DNA of 60,810 nucleotides, taken from JAISST01 sp050434145. GTDB lineage: Bacteria > Fusobacteriota > Fusobacteriia > Fusobacteriales > Fusobacteriaceae. Below, one piece after another: positions 1 through 9,668 of this stretch. The translations under genes were made by a program, and so were the position numbers. The notes beneath the pieces were generated by a model. It did not search any database, was not told the DNA's origin, and saw only the letters and a list, made by a program, of their open reading frames with translations. Position 1 is the stretch's first letter; each line of letters opens with the position of its first letter. The DNA lies in the NCBI RefSeq assembly GCF_050434145.1, contig NZ_JBNPVX010000016.1:1-60810 (forward strand). The letters run 5' to 3'.

Positions 1-110
1 ATTTATTACTTGACATTAGTTCACCTACCTTAACTATTTCTACTTTTATAATACTAGTTAAGAATAAATATGTCTACTAAAAGATTATAACATCATATTA
101 ATGAAATATT

Positions 111-145
111 AAAAGAGAGTCACTACACATAATAGACTCTCTTTT
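111..145. terminator. Bidirectional rho-independent terminator
   Basis: A perfect 11-bp inverted repeat (aaaagagagtc at 111-121, gactctctttt at 135-145) with a 13-nt loop is flanked by T-rich sequence on both sides. It lies just downstream of the minus-strand Sel1 protein gene and would end its transcript; it could also stop plus-strand transcription. Confidence 0.7.
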
Positions 146-158
146 GTTTTGTAATTAA

Positions 159-1670
159 TTACTTCATTTTACCTAATCTTTTCAATGTTGTTATTGCATC
201 TGAACTCCCTTTCTCTGCTGCTTTCTTCCATTCAGCTACAGCTAACTTAATATTTCTTTGATTATAATAAAGAGTACCTAAATTACATTGCGCACTTACA
301 TGTCCTTTTTCAATAGCTGCTTTATATGAAGCTTCAGCTAAATCATATTTTTTTTCATTGAAATATAGTATTCCCAAACTATTTTGTGATTCTACATAAC
401 CATTCGCAGCACCCAATTTAAAATATTCTTCTGATAGGTCTTCATTTTTCCGAAAGCTATATAAATATCCTAATCTTTCCATTGCTTTCACACTTCCATT
501 ATCTGCTGCTTTTTTATAATATTCTTCTGCTATATCTAATTTGTGTTGACTACTATAGTATACTCCTAAATTCAACTGCCCATTTATATCTCCACTTTTT
601 GCTGCTAATTCATAGTATTTTCCTGCTAATTCATTTTTTTCTTGTTCAAAATATAAATTACCTAAATTATTTTGGGCTGGTGGAAATCCATGGTCAGCAG
701 ATTTTTTATAATATTTTTCTGCTAAATCTTTTTTTCTCATAAAATTATACAAATTTCCTAATTCATTTTGGGCTACCTCATCATCATTATCTGCTAGTGG
801 TTTCAAATATTGTTCAGCCAAGTTAAAGTTTCCATGTTCAAAATATATTTTTCCTAACTCAATCTGAGCTCCAACATTTCCATTTTCTGCTGCAAATTCC
901 AATTTTTTCATTTGTGTATTATATTCACTTTTATTATTTGTAAGCTTTTCTAATTTTTCTTTTGCTTCTTTTAACCCTTGATCTGCTGCTAATTGATAAT
1001 ATTCTCTCGCCAATTCAAAGTTTTCCTGACCTTCATAAAGAAGCCCTAATTCATATTGTCCATCAAGATAAGTTTTTTCTGCAGATTTCTTCAAATATTC
1101 TTCTGCTAAATCATACTTTCCTTGCTGTTTATAATAAATTCCAAGGTTGTATTGGCATATTATATCGCCTTTTTCAGCACCATCTTTTAAATATTCTTCT
1201 GCTAAATCATACTTTCCAAATTGATTATATAAAGTACCTAAAGCTATCTTAGCTTGTGGATAGTTCTTTTCTTCAACTATCTTTAAATATTTTTCTGCCA
1301 ATGCAAAATTTCTTTTGTTTCTATGTAAAATTCCTAAATGATATTGTGCATTTACAAAGTCTTTATCAGCAGCTTGTTGAAGATATTCTTCTGACAATTG
1401 ATATTCACCAGTGTTTTCATATAATAATCCTAAATTAAAAAGAGCACCTACTTCTCCTTTTTCACTTGCCATTTTCCAATATTTTTCTGCTGATGTATAA
1501 TTTCTTTGATTATAATATATTAATCCCAATTCCATTTGAGATTTTAAATCTCCTTTTTCTGCTTTTTTTCTCAAATATTCTTCTGGATTTCTTTTTACAA
1601 ATAACATTTTTACCATCCACACTCCAGCAAGAATAAAGATAAATAACATAAGTGGTTTAAAATTTTCCAT
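159..1670 (-). CDS. Membrane-anchored Sel1/TPR repeat protein
   Basis: The 503-residue product starts with one hydrophobic segment (about residues 6-25) followed by basic residues, so it is probably anchored in the inner membrane. The rest is a regular array of about 36-residue repeats with the pattern A-(x)2-G-(x)7-LG-(x)2-Y-(x)8-A-(x)3-Y-(x)2-A-(x)2-G, the hallmark of Sel1-like tetratricopeptide repeats. Such solenoids mediate protein-protein contacts. A non-repeat interruption (NNKSEYNTQMKK) sits near residue 245. The start is preceded by AAAGGAG. Its partner and process cannot be told from the context. Confidence 0.85.
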   Translation of the reverse strand: MENFKPLMLFIFILAGVWMVKMLFVKRNPEEYLRKKAEKGDLKSQMELGLIYYNQRNYTSAEKYWKMASEKGEVGALFNLGLLYENTGEYQLSEEYLQQAADKDFVNAQYHLGILHRNKRNFALAEKYLKIVEEKNYPQAKIALGTLYNQFGKYDLAEEYLKDGAEKGDIICQYNLGIYYKQQGKYDLAEEYLKKSAEKTYLDGQYELGLLYEGQENFELAREYYQLAADQGLKEAKEKLEKLTNNKSEYNTQMKKLEFAAENGNVGAQIELGKIYFEHGNFNLAEQYLKPLADNDDEVAQNELGNLYNFMRKKDLAEKYYKKSADHGFPPAQNNLGNLYFEQEKNELAGKYYELAAKSGDINGQLNLGVYYSSQHKLDIAEEYYKKAADNGSVKAMERLGYLYSFRKNEDLSEEYFKLGAANGYVESQNSLGILYFNEKKYDLAEASYKAAIEKGHVSAQCNLGTLYYNQRNIKLAVAEWKKAAEKGSSDAITTLKRLGKMK

Positions 1671-1803
1671 TTAAAAAACTCCTTTATTAATTTAATTTTT
1701 CAATTTCTATTTATACGAATTTCATATTTATATTATATAATAATATTTCTATTTATAAAACAAAAATTTGTATTATATTTACTAAATTTTTTTTAAAACA
1801 AAA

Positions 1804-1823
1804 AGAGCAGTTTTTCATGCTCT
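1804..1823 (-). terminator. Terminator of rpsT
   Basis: The stem agagca/tgctct has an 8-nt loop and, on the minus strand, is followed by TTTTGTTTT. It lies 24 bases past the rpsT stop codon. Confidence 0.65.
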
Positions 1824-1846
1824 CTAAATTTATATATATGCCTTAA

Positions 1847-2113
1847 TTAAGCATTCATTGCATTTACTTTTGCTGCCAATCTTGACTTCTTTCTAGATGC
1901 TGTATTTTTTTTCAAAATTCCTTTGCTTACAGCTTTATCCAATTCTTTGTATGCAACTGATAATGCTGATGCTGTAACTTCTACATCTTTAGTATCAATA
2001 GCTGTCAAAACTTTTTTAGCCATAGTTTTTACTCTAGATCTTACATCTTGATTTCTTTTTCTATTTCTTTCTGCAACACGAATTCTTTTTTTAGCTGATT
2101 TTGAATTAGCCAA
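1847..2113 (-). CDS. rpsT: 30S ribosomal protein S20
   Basis: This 88-residue product matches S20, which binds 16S rRNA early in small-subunit assembly. The N-terminus LANSKSAKKRIR and the very basic helical body are characteristic. I place the start at a TTG codon (2113) because AGGAGG lies 8 bases upstream of it. An in-frame ATG further upstream (2161) would add 16 non-homologous residues and put this ribosome binding site inside the gene. A TTG start is common for S20 and may help autoregulation. The gene appears monocistronic, with its own promoter and terminator. Confidence 0.93.
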   Translation of the reverse strand: MANSKSAKKRIRVAERNRKRNQDVRSRVKTMAKKVLTAIDTKDVEVTASALSVAYKELDKAVSKGILKKNTASRKKSRLAAKVNAMNA

Positions 2114-2187
2114 CTTAAAAACCTCCTGATAATAATAATTAAAAGTGATATCATAAATCACGCAAACCTAACAAAACCATAATTAGA

Positions 2188-2216
2188 ATATCATATTTGC
2201 ATAATTTAAGTGTAAA
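2188..2216 (-). promoter_or_regulatory. Sigma70-type promoter of rpsT
   Basis: On the minus strand TTTACA (2211-2216) and TGATAT (2188-2193) are separated by 17 bases, giving a leader of about 65 bases before the TTG start. Confidence 0.5.
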
Positions 2217-2383
2217 GAAACACTTTTCTTGTACAATGGACCATTGATATTTTACCATATTTTTCAAAAAATTCAAATAGTTTTATAAAATAATTATTTT
2301 TTGTATAAAAAATGATAATACAATTTTATTAGCAAGTTTCTACACAATAAATTTTTTTTATTATATTTATAATTAAAAATCTT

Positions 2384-3250
2384 CTAATATTTACTTTTTT
2401 CTGTTACTTTCATTCCAATTAAAGATATTATTATGATAATAGTGCTAATAATATGTGGAGCCCTAAATCCAAGCATCATCAAATCTTCTGCTCTGAAAAA
2501 ACTCACAAATATTCTAATAATACTATATACTATCAAATATGACCACCATAAATACCCAACACTTCTTTCTTTATTTTTTCTTAATATAAAGAAAATAAAG
2601 AAAAAGCCACATAAATTTAGTATCAATTCATAAATCATGGCTGGATGGACTGGAATGTCTGGAAATTCACTTCCTGCTGGGGATGATCTAGGAAAAACAA
2701 TTCCCCATGGAACTAACTGTTTATATTGCAATTTTTCTATAAGTGGAAGACTAAGATAACCTTCGTACCATCTTGCAAACATTGGTTTTAAATGAAATAT
2801 CACATTAAAAGGTGTGTATGTGGGGACTCCATGAACTTCTCCATTCATAAAGTTACCAATCCTTCCAAAAGCTTGCCCCAACAAAAAAGGAGCTGCTATA
2901 TAATCACCAAGTACCAAAGGATTAAGTTGCTTAATTTTTCCATAAATACAGGTACCTATGACTCCACCTATAATTCCTCCATGTATAGCAAGTCCTCCTT
3001 CCCATATTGCCAATATTTTAGACAAATGACTGGAATAATAATCCCAATTAAATATAACATAATACAGTCTTGCTCCTAAAATTCCAGAAAATAAAGCTAT
3101 AAAAGCATAATTTTCAAATAGTGCTGAATCTTTGCCTTCAGATTTCACATGGTATTTTGCAATAGTCAGTGCAACTACAAAACCCAAAGCTATCATTATC
3201 CCATAATACCTTATTTCAAATCCAAATATATTTATTAAAACTGGATGCAT
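2384..3250 (-). CDS. lgt: Prolipoprotein diacylglyceryl transferase
   Basis: Lgt is the inner-membrane enzyme that transfers diacylglyceryl from phosphatidylglycerol to the lipobox cysteine of prelipoproteins. The 288-residue product has several membrane segments, the essential HGG region (LAIHGGIIGG, about residues 90-99) and the signature GRIGNFMNGE (about 129-138) with its catalytic-site arginine and asparagine. Length fits the family. The ATG at 3250 follows TAGGAGG. It is transcribed alone. A substrate is present in the window: the RND adaptor at 7265-8308 has a lipobox. Confidence 0.95.
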   Translation of the reverse strand: MHPVLINIFGFEIRYYGIMIALGFVVALTIAKYHVKSEGKDSALFENYAFIALFSGILGARLYYVIFNWDYYSSHLSKILAIWEGGLAIHGGIIGGVIGTCIYGKIKQLNPLVLGDYIAAPFLLGQAFGRIGNFMNGEVHGVPTYTPFNVIFHLKPMFARWYEGYLSLPLIEKLQYKQLVPWGIVFPRSSPAGSEFPDIPVHPAMIYELILNLCGFFFIFFILRKNKERSVGYLWWSYLIVYSIIRIFVSFFRAEDLMMLGFRAPHIISTIIIIISLIGMKVTEKSKY

Positions 3251-3470
3251 AGTATCCTCCTAATGTCAATACAATTGATATATGGATTATATCATAAAAG
3301 TATTATTGTGTATATAAATTATTACATAATAAGTGGTTATTATTAATTTCATATTTTATTACTCTTTTCATAGGAAAATTGAAAAGTTTTCCAACTTTTA
3401 ATTCAAAGATTCTTGCCCATTTCTAATTTTAGCAGCATCTTGGCATGTTTTATATGTTATTGTGGTTTAC

Positions 3471-3507
3471 TTAGTAAGATTAAAAAGGTAGTTTTTCATC
3501 TTACTAA
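3471..3507 (-). terminator. Long stem-loop after the PG0541-like gene
   Basis: A perfect 10-bp inverted repeat (ttagtaagat at 3471-3480, atcttactaa at 3498-3507) with a 17-nt T-rich loop lies 23 bases beyond the stop codon at 3531. No clear U-tract follows, so it may be an RNA-stabilising hairpin instead of a classical terminator. Confidence 0.45.
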
Positions 3508-3530
3508 CCAATCTCTTGATGCTATACTAT

Positions 3531-3917
3531 TTATCTCTTATGTTTATCTTTTAATTTCTCTACTGTAGTGCTATTGTATTCTACATCAAGATTGGCAAAA
3601 TCAACTATCAGTGCATCTAAACCTAATATCCCTGCTGTCATTACAATGTTTTCTGGTAATGTAAGCCTAAAACATCTCAATTCTCCTAATACTTTCTCTA
3701 GATACTTTTCTTGGACCATAATTCTAAAAAGACAATCTTTTCCTGGCCATATTTTAGTATTTTTGTGTTTTTTATCTTCACCCCATACACTTTCCAAGCC
3801 AACTTGTACACTATACACCAAATATTTCATTTCGTCCAGAAATTCTTCCAATCTTCTTTTTTGTGATTCATTAATGTAAATAATTAATAGTTTGTAGTCT
3901 TTATGTTTTAAATTCAT
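3531..3917 (-). CDS. PG0541-like RND-transporter-associated protein
   Basis: This is a 128-residue soluble protein beginning KDYKLLIIYINESQ, with alternating strand and helix predictions reminiscent of small PII-like alpha/beta proteins. It lies at the 3' end of the RND efflux operon. Small proteins of this kind (the PG0541 family) are found next to RND pumps in Bacteroidetes and other anaerobes; the assignment rests on position, size and overall look. The molecular role is unknown, perhaps sensing or modulating the pump. A hairpin in the 237-base gap to the pump gene suggests reduced or separately controlled expression. The ATG follows a GGGGG ribosome binding site. Confidence 0.5.
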   Translation of the reverse strand: MNLKHKDYKLLIIYINESQKRRLEEFLDEMKYLVYSVQVGLESVWGEDKKHKNTKIWPGKDCLFRIMVQEKYLEKVLGELRCFRLTLPENIVMTAGILGLDALIVDFANLDVEYNSTTVEKLKDKHKR

Positions 3918-4036
3918 CTACTACCCCCTTTACTAATTTAGATTCTTATATAATTTTACTTAACTTTGATGTACAGTCATACCTAATTAAGAATTTATAT
4001 AATATTATAAGGACTTCAATAGTAATTATAATAGAA

Positions 4037-4062
4037 GTAGTGGGGCTATAAACCCCATCTAC
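4037..4062 (-). other. Intercistronic hairpin between pump gene and accessory gene
   Basis: GTAG-ATGGGG pairs with CCCC-A-CTAC around a 7-nt loop on the minus strand, with one bulge. No U-tract follows on the minus strand, whereas a TTTTT run follows on the plus strand. It may attenuate or process the RND operon transcript. Confidence 0.4.
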
Positions 4063-4154
4063 ATCTTTTTCATTGATTTTCAAAATATTTTAGAATTGTT
4101 TGACTTATTTTGATTTATTTTATAACAATTAGAATCTTAACTCCTTCAATTAAA

Positions 4155-7100
4155 CTATGCTTTATTTCTTTTCCCAAATATGTTATTATAGATAGCTTTT
4201 AGGATAAATACTATTTTATTATTCATATCTTCTAACAAAGTATAAAAGATTGGTACTAAAATTAATGTGAATAAAGTAGAAACTGATAATCCCCCCATTA
4301 CTGCAATTGCAAGTCCTCTATATACTTCTGCTCCTTCACCAAGTCCTAAAGACATTGGTATCATCCCAAATACTGTAGTAGCAGTGGTCATTAATATAGG
4401 TCTTAGTCTTGTTCTTCCAGTCTCCATAATGGCTTCTTTTCGCGTCCTTCCTCTATCTACTGTCATTTTTATAAAATCAACTAGCACTATGGCGTTATTA
4501 ACAACTATTCCTGCTAATAATATTAGCCCAATAAACACCATTATGTCAATAGGTTGATTTGTAAGAACTAGTCCCCATATTACTCCTATGATGGCCAATG
4601 GCACTGAAATCATAACTATTGCTGGCATTGTAAAACTTTCAAATTGTGAGGCAAGTAAAGCATATATAAGAAATACTGCAATTCCTAATGCAATTCCCAA
4701 TTGCGATACTGCTTTACCCATATTTTCAGCATCTCCACCCCATTTATAGGATACTGAAGCAGGTGGATCAACATCATTATAAGCTTTGATAAATAAATTC
4801 TGTATTGCCCCAGTACCAATTCCACCATCATTAGCAGCAATAGTAATACTGAATATTCTATCCGTTTTCTTTATTTCTGATGTTCCTTCTGCCATTACTG
4901 TATCTGCAAGTTCTGATAATTTTACAAATTGTCCAGATCCAATTTTTATATTTAGATTCATTAAATCTTTTATATCACTTCTTTTCTCTTTTGGTAACCT
5001 TACAAGTACATCAATTTCTTCTACTCCTGTCTTTACAGTAACTGTATTTCCTCTGTCACCACCAAGGATGTAGTAATTTAGATGTTGACCTACTACAGCT
5101 GGATTGATTCCATAACTTCTTATTTTATCTCTATTAAGTTCTATACGAACTTCTGTGAGCCCCGGATCCAATGTTGACTTCAAGTCAACTATTCCAGGTT
5201 CTTTGGATATTGTTTCTAACATTCTTCTTCCTATTTCTTTTATCTCATCAAGATTAGATCCTGTTACATACATCTCAACTGATCTCTGTTGCGAGCCCAT
5301 TGCAAAATCTTCTTTCAAAAATAATCTAATTCCTGGTATTTTTTCTGCTTTTCCTCTGATTTCCTTTATTATATCAAAAACACTATCTTTTCTGCTATCT
5401 TTTTTTCCTATTTCAACATTAATGGATATTGTAGTATTTTGTACTAATATAAAATATGTCTGAGTATTTTTTTCATTTTTTACAATATTTTCTAATTCCT
5501 TTGCAATTTTATTACTTCTATCTATATCAATACCATTTCCTAGTTCTGCTACAATCGAGTATCTTCCTTGATCTTGTTCTGGCATAAATTTCATTTGCAT
5601 GAATTGAGTAGGAACAACAAGAGTAAATATTAATAAACCACCTACTATTAACATTGTTGTTTTCCTGTGTTCAATAGACCATTCTAAGACTTTTAAATAT
5701 GAGTTTTTTATTTTTTGAAATATTTTTCCTTCTTTTGTAATATCCATTTTATCTGTCATTATCTTGCTAGATAACATTGGTATCAAAGTCAACGCAACTA
5801 TAATTGCTGCAATATTTGAAAAAATAATTGCATAAGCCAAATCTCTAAATATTTCTCTTGCAATTCCTTCTATGAACAAAATAGGTATAAAAACTATCAT
5901 TGTAGTCATTGCACCAGCGATTACAGATGCTGTAACTTCTGCAGTCCCATTTTCAGAAGCTTCCATTACTGGAGATTTTTCCTCTACCATATGTCTATAT
6001 ATGTTATCAATAACAACCACTGAGTTATCAGTCAACATTCCTACACCTATGGATAGTCCCATCAATGAGATAAGGTTTAATGATGATCCTGATAATGCTA
6101 AGAAAGCAAATGTAAAGACAACTGCTACTGGTAATGCTGATGATGCAATTAATGTAGCTCTTATATTCTTTAAAAATACAAACATTATTATTGTAGCAAG
6201 TATCAGACCTTGGACTGCTGATGAGCTCACATTAGATATAGATTTGTTAATATCATCTGAAGTATCAAGAAGTATTTCATAAGTTGTTCCTGGTGGTAAT
6301 ATTGGTTCCAAAGATTTCAATACTTCTTTTGCTCCTTTGTTCAATTCAACTGTACTTCCATCTGCTGATTTTTCTATTGCAACCACAACAGATTCTTTAT
6401 CTTGCAAATATCCCCTTGCTGTTTCATCTTCTGTTGTAAATACTACATTGGCCACATCTTTTACTCTAAGAGTGTTACCATTACTATTTATAACTATATT
6501 TTCTATTTCTTCTAGACTATTTGTTTCTCCCATAAATCTTGCTGTAAGTTGTTTTGATCCTGTATTAATACTTCCTAATGGGATATTTAAGCTTGATCCA
6601 CTTATAAAATTATATAATTCCACTGGCGATAAATCATATATTGCCAGTTTGTCAGGATCTACTTGTACTTGTACTTGTTTCTCTGGTGAACCAAAAATAT
6701 TTACTGTACCAATTCCTTTCAAACTCTCCAATTTAGGTTTAAAATATTGATCTAGAAAAGTGTTTAATTCAGTCTTACTTTCTCCTGCGAACATGTACAC
6801 CATTGTCAAACTTCCTGCACCAGCTTCTACTTTCTTAATTATTGGTGTATTTGCATCTGCAGGAAGATCATTTGTTATTTTTGAAATTTCCCTTTGTATT
6901 TCTGTAGTTTTTGTCTCTGCGTCTATCCCATAATTAAATTGCACAACAATCTGTGATTGACCAAATGATGATGTGGAAGTTATTCTATCTATTCCTTCTA
7001 CATTTGGTAATATTTCTTCTATTTTTTTAGTTACTTGTGTCTCTATATCATCTGGTACTGCCCCTTGCCAACTAGTTGTAACCGTTACCACTGGTATATT

Positions 7101-7220
7101 CATATTTGGTAAAAGTTCCGTTTTCATTGTAAGCATTGTAATAATTCCAATAAACATTATTGAAATCATTATCATTGTCGTAGCCACTGGGCGGCGTATG
7201 GATAATCCTGCTAATGTCAT
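4155..7220 (-). CDS. RND-family efflux transporter (AcrB-like inner-membrane pump)
   Basis: The 1021-residue protein has the full two-fold HAE1/AcrB layout: TM1 (about residues 10-30), a large periplasmic loop, TM2-6, then the same again. The proton-relay helix carries GMLTDNSVVVIDN (one of the two usual acidic residues is Asn) and the second half has GIVVNNAIVLVDF. It would use proton import to expel amphipathic drugs through the adaptor and outer-membrane channel encoded upstream. The start follows GAGGTGA. The gene is third in the minus-strand order tetR-tolC-adaptor-pump. Substrate range cannot be read from sequence. Confidence 0.93.
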   Translation of the reverse strand: MTLAGLSIRRPVATTMIMISIMFIGIITMLTMKTELLPNMNIPVVTVTTSWQGAVPDDIETQVTKKIEEILPNVEGIDRITSTSSFGQSQIVVQFNYGIDAETKTTEIQREISKITNDLPADANTPIIKKVEAGAGSLTMVYMFAGESKTELNTFLDQYFKPKLESLKGIGTVNIFGSPEKQVQVQVDPDKLAIYDLSPVELYNFISGSSLNIPLGSINTGSKQLTARFMGETNSLEEIENIVINSNGNTLRVKDVANVVFTTEDETARGYLQDKESVVVAIEKSADGSTVELNKGAKEVLKSLEPILPPGTTYEILLDTSDDINKSISNVSSSAVQGLILATIIMFVFLKNIRATLIASSALPVAVVFTFAFLALSGSSLNLISLMGLSIGVGMLTDNSVVVIDNIYRHMVEEKSPVMEASENGTAEVTASVIAGAMTTMIVFIPILFIEGIAREIFRDLAYAIIFSNIAAIIVALTLIPMLSSKIMTDKMDITKEGKIFQKIKNSYLKVLEWSIEHRKTTMLIVGGLLIFTLVVPTQFMQMKFMPEQDQGRYSIVAELGNGIDIDRSNKIAKELENIVKNEKNTQTYFILVQNTTISINVEIGKKDSRKDSVFDIIKEIRGKAEKIPGIRLFLKEDFAMGSQQRSVEMYVTGSNLDEIKEIGRRMLETISKEPGIVDLKSTLDPGLTEVRIELNRDKIRSYGINPAVVGQHLNYYILGGDRGNTVTVKTGVEEIDVLVRLPKEKRSDIKDLMNLNIKIGSGQFVKLSELADTVMAEGTSEIKKTDRIFSITIAANDGGIGTGAIQNLFIKAYNDVDPPASVSYKWGGDAENMGKAVSQLGIALGIAVFLIYALLASQFESFTMPAIVMISVPLAIIGVIWGLVLTNQPIDIMVFIGLILLAGIVVNNAIVLVDFIKMTVDRGRTRKEAIMETGRTRLRPILMTTATTVFGMIPMSLGLGEGAEVYRGLAIAVMGGLSVSTLFTLILVPIFYTLLEDMNNKIVFILKAIYNNIFGKRNKA

Positions 7221-7264
7221 CTATATCTTCACCTCTCATTTATCCTGTACTTATTTTTGCATTT

Positions 7265-8308
7265 CTATTTTACTTCCTCTACTAAGCTTCCATCATCCAG
7301 TCCAAATAGCCCTTCTTTAACTATTATGTCTCCTTCTTTCAATTTATCTGATGATATTTCTGTATATGGTAGATTAGTTGCTCCTGTTTTTACTTCTATT
7401 CTAGTTACTATCTGCTCTCCATCTTCATTTCTCCCTACTTTATATACATAATTCAAAAGATTTCTTACAAATATACTTTCATCACTCACTGACAATACCT
7501 CATGTGATCCTACATCCATAGTAACAAAACCATACATTCCATCTTTTATTTTTGCATTTTCATTATCAACTGCTACTTTTACTCTGAATTTTTTTGTATC
7601 TGACTCAGCTATTGGATTTATTTCTACTATTTTACCTCTGAATTCTCCATTTCCTAAAGCCTGTATTTTTATTACTATCTCTTGATCTAACTTTATTCCA
7701 GATAACCATTCTGCAGGAAATCCTATATAAGTTTCCATTTGAGTATCATCTAATATTGTGAAAAGCACCTTTTCTTTTTCTATTTTATTCCCAACTTTAT
7801 CAAATAAATTTCCAACCACTCCATCAATTGGGGCTTTTCCTAATAACTTTTCATAATCACTCTTTGCGCTCTCATATGCTGCTTTTGCTGTAAGAAAATT
7901 ATTTTCATATGGAGCATATTCCAAATATGAAACTAATTTTTTATTAAATAATTGTCTAAATTTGCTATAATTATTGCTTGCAACATTGTAAGTAGCTTTA
8001 GCTGATTTATAAGCTGCTTCTGTGCTTGCATCTGTTAACTCCATTACTACTTCACCTTTTTTGACAAACTCACCATTTCTTTTATAGATTGCTTTTATTG
8101 TTCCTCCAGCTTCTGTTTTGTGGTCTATTTTACCCTTTGGTTCCAACACTGCATCAGAAGTAAAGGTTGTACTCAAAGTTCTTTTTGTTATAGGTTCTGT
8201 TCTTATTTGCTTCACTGTCTTTTTTTCCACTTTAGCTTCTTCTTTCGAACCACAAGAAGTCAGGAATATGGCTATTACTATTGTTATTAATCCAATTAAT
8301 TTCTTCAT
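7265..8308 (-). CDS. RND efflux periplasmic adaptor lipoprotein
   Basis: The 347-residue product has a lipoprotein signal with lipobox LTSC near residue 19, so it should be lipidated and anchored in the inner membrane. It shows the membrane-fusion-protein layout: beta-barrel start, a lipoyl half (AGGTIKAIYKRNGEFVKKGEVVMEL, broken by the family's coiled-coil hairpin), the second lipoyl half (LLGKAPIDGVVGN) and a C-terminal barrel. It bridges the pump at 4155-7220 and the channel at 8379-9650. The AGGAGG-preceded start is unambiguous. The gap to the pump gene is 44 bases. Confidence 0.92.
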   Translation of the reverse strand: MKKLIGLITIVIAIFLTSCGSKEEAKVEKKTVKQIRTEPITKRTLSTTFTSDAVLEPKGKIDHKTEAGGTIKAIYKRNGEFVKKGEVVMELTDASTEAAYKSAKATYNVASNNYSKFRQLFNKKLVSYLEYAPYENNFLTAKAAYESAKSDYEKLLGKAPIDGVVGNLFDKVGNKIEKEKVLFTILDDTQMETYIGFPAEWLSGIKLDQEIVIKIQALGNGEFRGKIVEINPIAESDTKKFRVKVAVDNENAKIKDGMYGFVTMDVGSHEVLSVSDESIFVRNLLNYVYKVGRNEDGEQIVTRIEVKTGATNLPYTEISSDKLKEGDIIVKEGLFGLDDGSLVEEVK

Positions 8309-8378
8309 TATTTTTTCTCCTCCTAGGATGTAATCATTTATAAATCATGTTTATCATGATTGTACCCTGACTATAAAA

Positions 8379-9650
8379 TTATATAATCAAAGATCTGTAT
8401 TTTTCAAATGCATAATAATAATCTATCACTACTTGATTATATTCTACTTTAGCATTTCTCAATTGTTCTTCCGATCCTAAGAAATCTGTTGTAGATATTA
8501 ACCCCTCATTGTATCTTTCTTTATCAATTTTATAATTTTCATCTGAAGCTTGAAGAGCTTTATATTTAGCTTCTCTTAGTTTTTCTAGTCTTATTAGTTC
8601 AAGATATGCTTGTGTCACATTTACATCTATGGAATCTTTAGTATTTTCTTCTTTTAATTTTTCTTTTTCAGCATTTAATTTTGCTATTTTATAACTATCA
8701 TACGAACTTCCAAAGTCAAAAACAGTCCACGACACCTCTATACCCCCTTGCCACTCTGCGTCATCTACTGATCTTTTAAATTTTGTTCTCTCCCCAGCAG
8801 TACCATAACTGGCAAACGCATTGACTTTAGGTAACATATCTGCTCTTGCTACTTGTCTGCCTGCATCTTGTACTTCTACACTATGTTTTGCAATAAGAGC
8901 CTTTACACTTTGGTTCATTGCCTGGTTCATGTCAGCTTGAAAATCTATATTTCTTGTCAAATATTCAGGAACTGAAAATTCTACTAATTTCACTTTTTCA
9001 TTCTTAGGAATTCCTGTTTTTATTTTTAAATTAGACATTTCTACATCTATTAAATTATTTGTTCCAATGATTTGTGATTCTATTGTTAAAATAGAATTTT
9101 CTGTTTTTAGTATATCGGCCCTAGTTATTAAGCTAAGATTTAATTGTTCTTTTTGCAGTTTATGTCTTTCTTTTAGTTCATTTAACGAGCCTTTTAATGC
9201 AAACAAATCCTTTTGATACTTGATAATATTAGAATAAATAAGAATGGTAGACAATCTCACATCAATTTGTGTTGATATATATTGCAAATCTGATACTTTT
9301 CTATAAGCTTTAGCCCCTTTTATCCCACCTAATACTGCCCCACCTCTGAATAATGGTTGAGATATTTTTATACTTTGATAATAACCTTCTTTAGCTTGCA
9401 CACGTGTCCCTGTATTTCTTGTTATCTCTCTGCTATATTCACCTTTAGTATATGTTCCTGTATAAGTCACAGAAGGGAGAGCCGCTTTGAATGCTTTTGA
9501 TACATCTAATTTTGATATCTCTACATCTTTTTGAGATATTTTGATGTCTTTACTATTATTTATTGCCATTTCAACTGCTTTATCAAGATTCAACTCTCTT
9601 CCAAGTATTATTCCGCTTGATAGCAGTATCATTAGTAAGGTCTTCTTCAT
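8379..9650 (-). CDS. TolC-family outer-membrane efflux channel
   Basis: The 423-residue product carries a cleavable signal peptide (about residues 1-17, ending GRELNLDKAVEMA). It has two structural repeats of the outer-membrane efflux protein fold, each with long helices and strand segments such as YQSIKISQPLFRGG and GGIEVSWTVFDFGSS. The presence of a TolC-type channel shows that the cell has an outer membrane. It lies 18 bases downstream of the tetR gene and is presumably cotranscribed with it. Confidence 0.92.
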   Translation of the reverse strand: MKKTLLMILLSSGIILGRELNLDKAVEMAINNSKDIKISQKDVEISKLDVSKAFKAALPSVTYTGTYTKGEYSREITRNTGTRVQAKEGYYQSIKISQPLFRGGAVLGGIKGAKAYRKVSDLQYISTQIDVRLSTILIYSNIIKYQKDLFALKGSLNELKERHKLQKEQLNLSLITRADILKTENSILTIESQIIGTNNLIDVEMSNLKIKTGIPKNEKVKLVEFSVPEYLTRNIDFQADMNQAMNQSVKALIAKHSVEVQDAGRQVARADMLPKVNAFASYGTAGERTKFKRSVDDAEWQGGIEVSWTVFDFGSSYDSYKIAKLNAEKEKLKEENTKDSIDVNVTQAYLELIRLEKLREAKYKALQASDENYKIDKERYNEGLISTTDFLGSEEQLRNAKVEYNQVVIDYYYAFEKYRSLII

Positions 9651-9668
9651 AAATTTTCCTCCAAAATG

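Noticed and set aside
2114..2161. N-terminal extension of S20
   Set aside because: The added residues are unlike any S20, and the AGGAGG upstream of the TTG start would then lie inside the gene.
5872..6750. Long open frames on the plus strand inside the RND pump gene
   Set aside because: They are opposite-strand shadows of a strongly conserved transporter, without ribosome binding sites or recognisable products.
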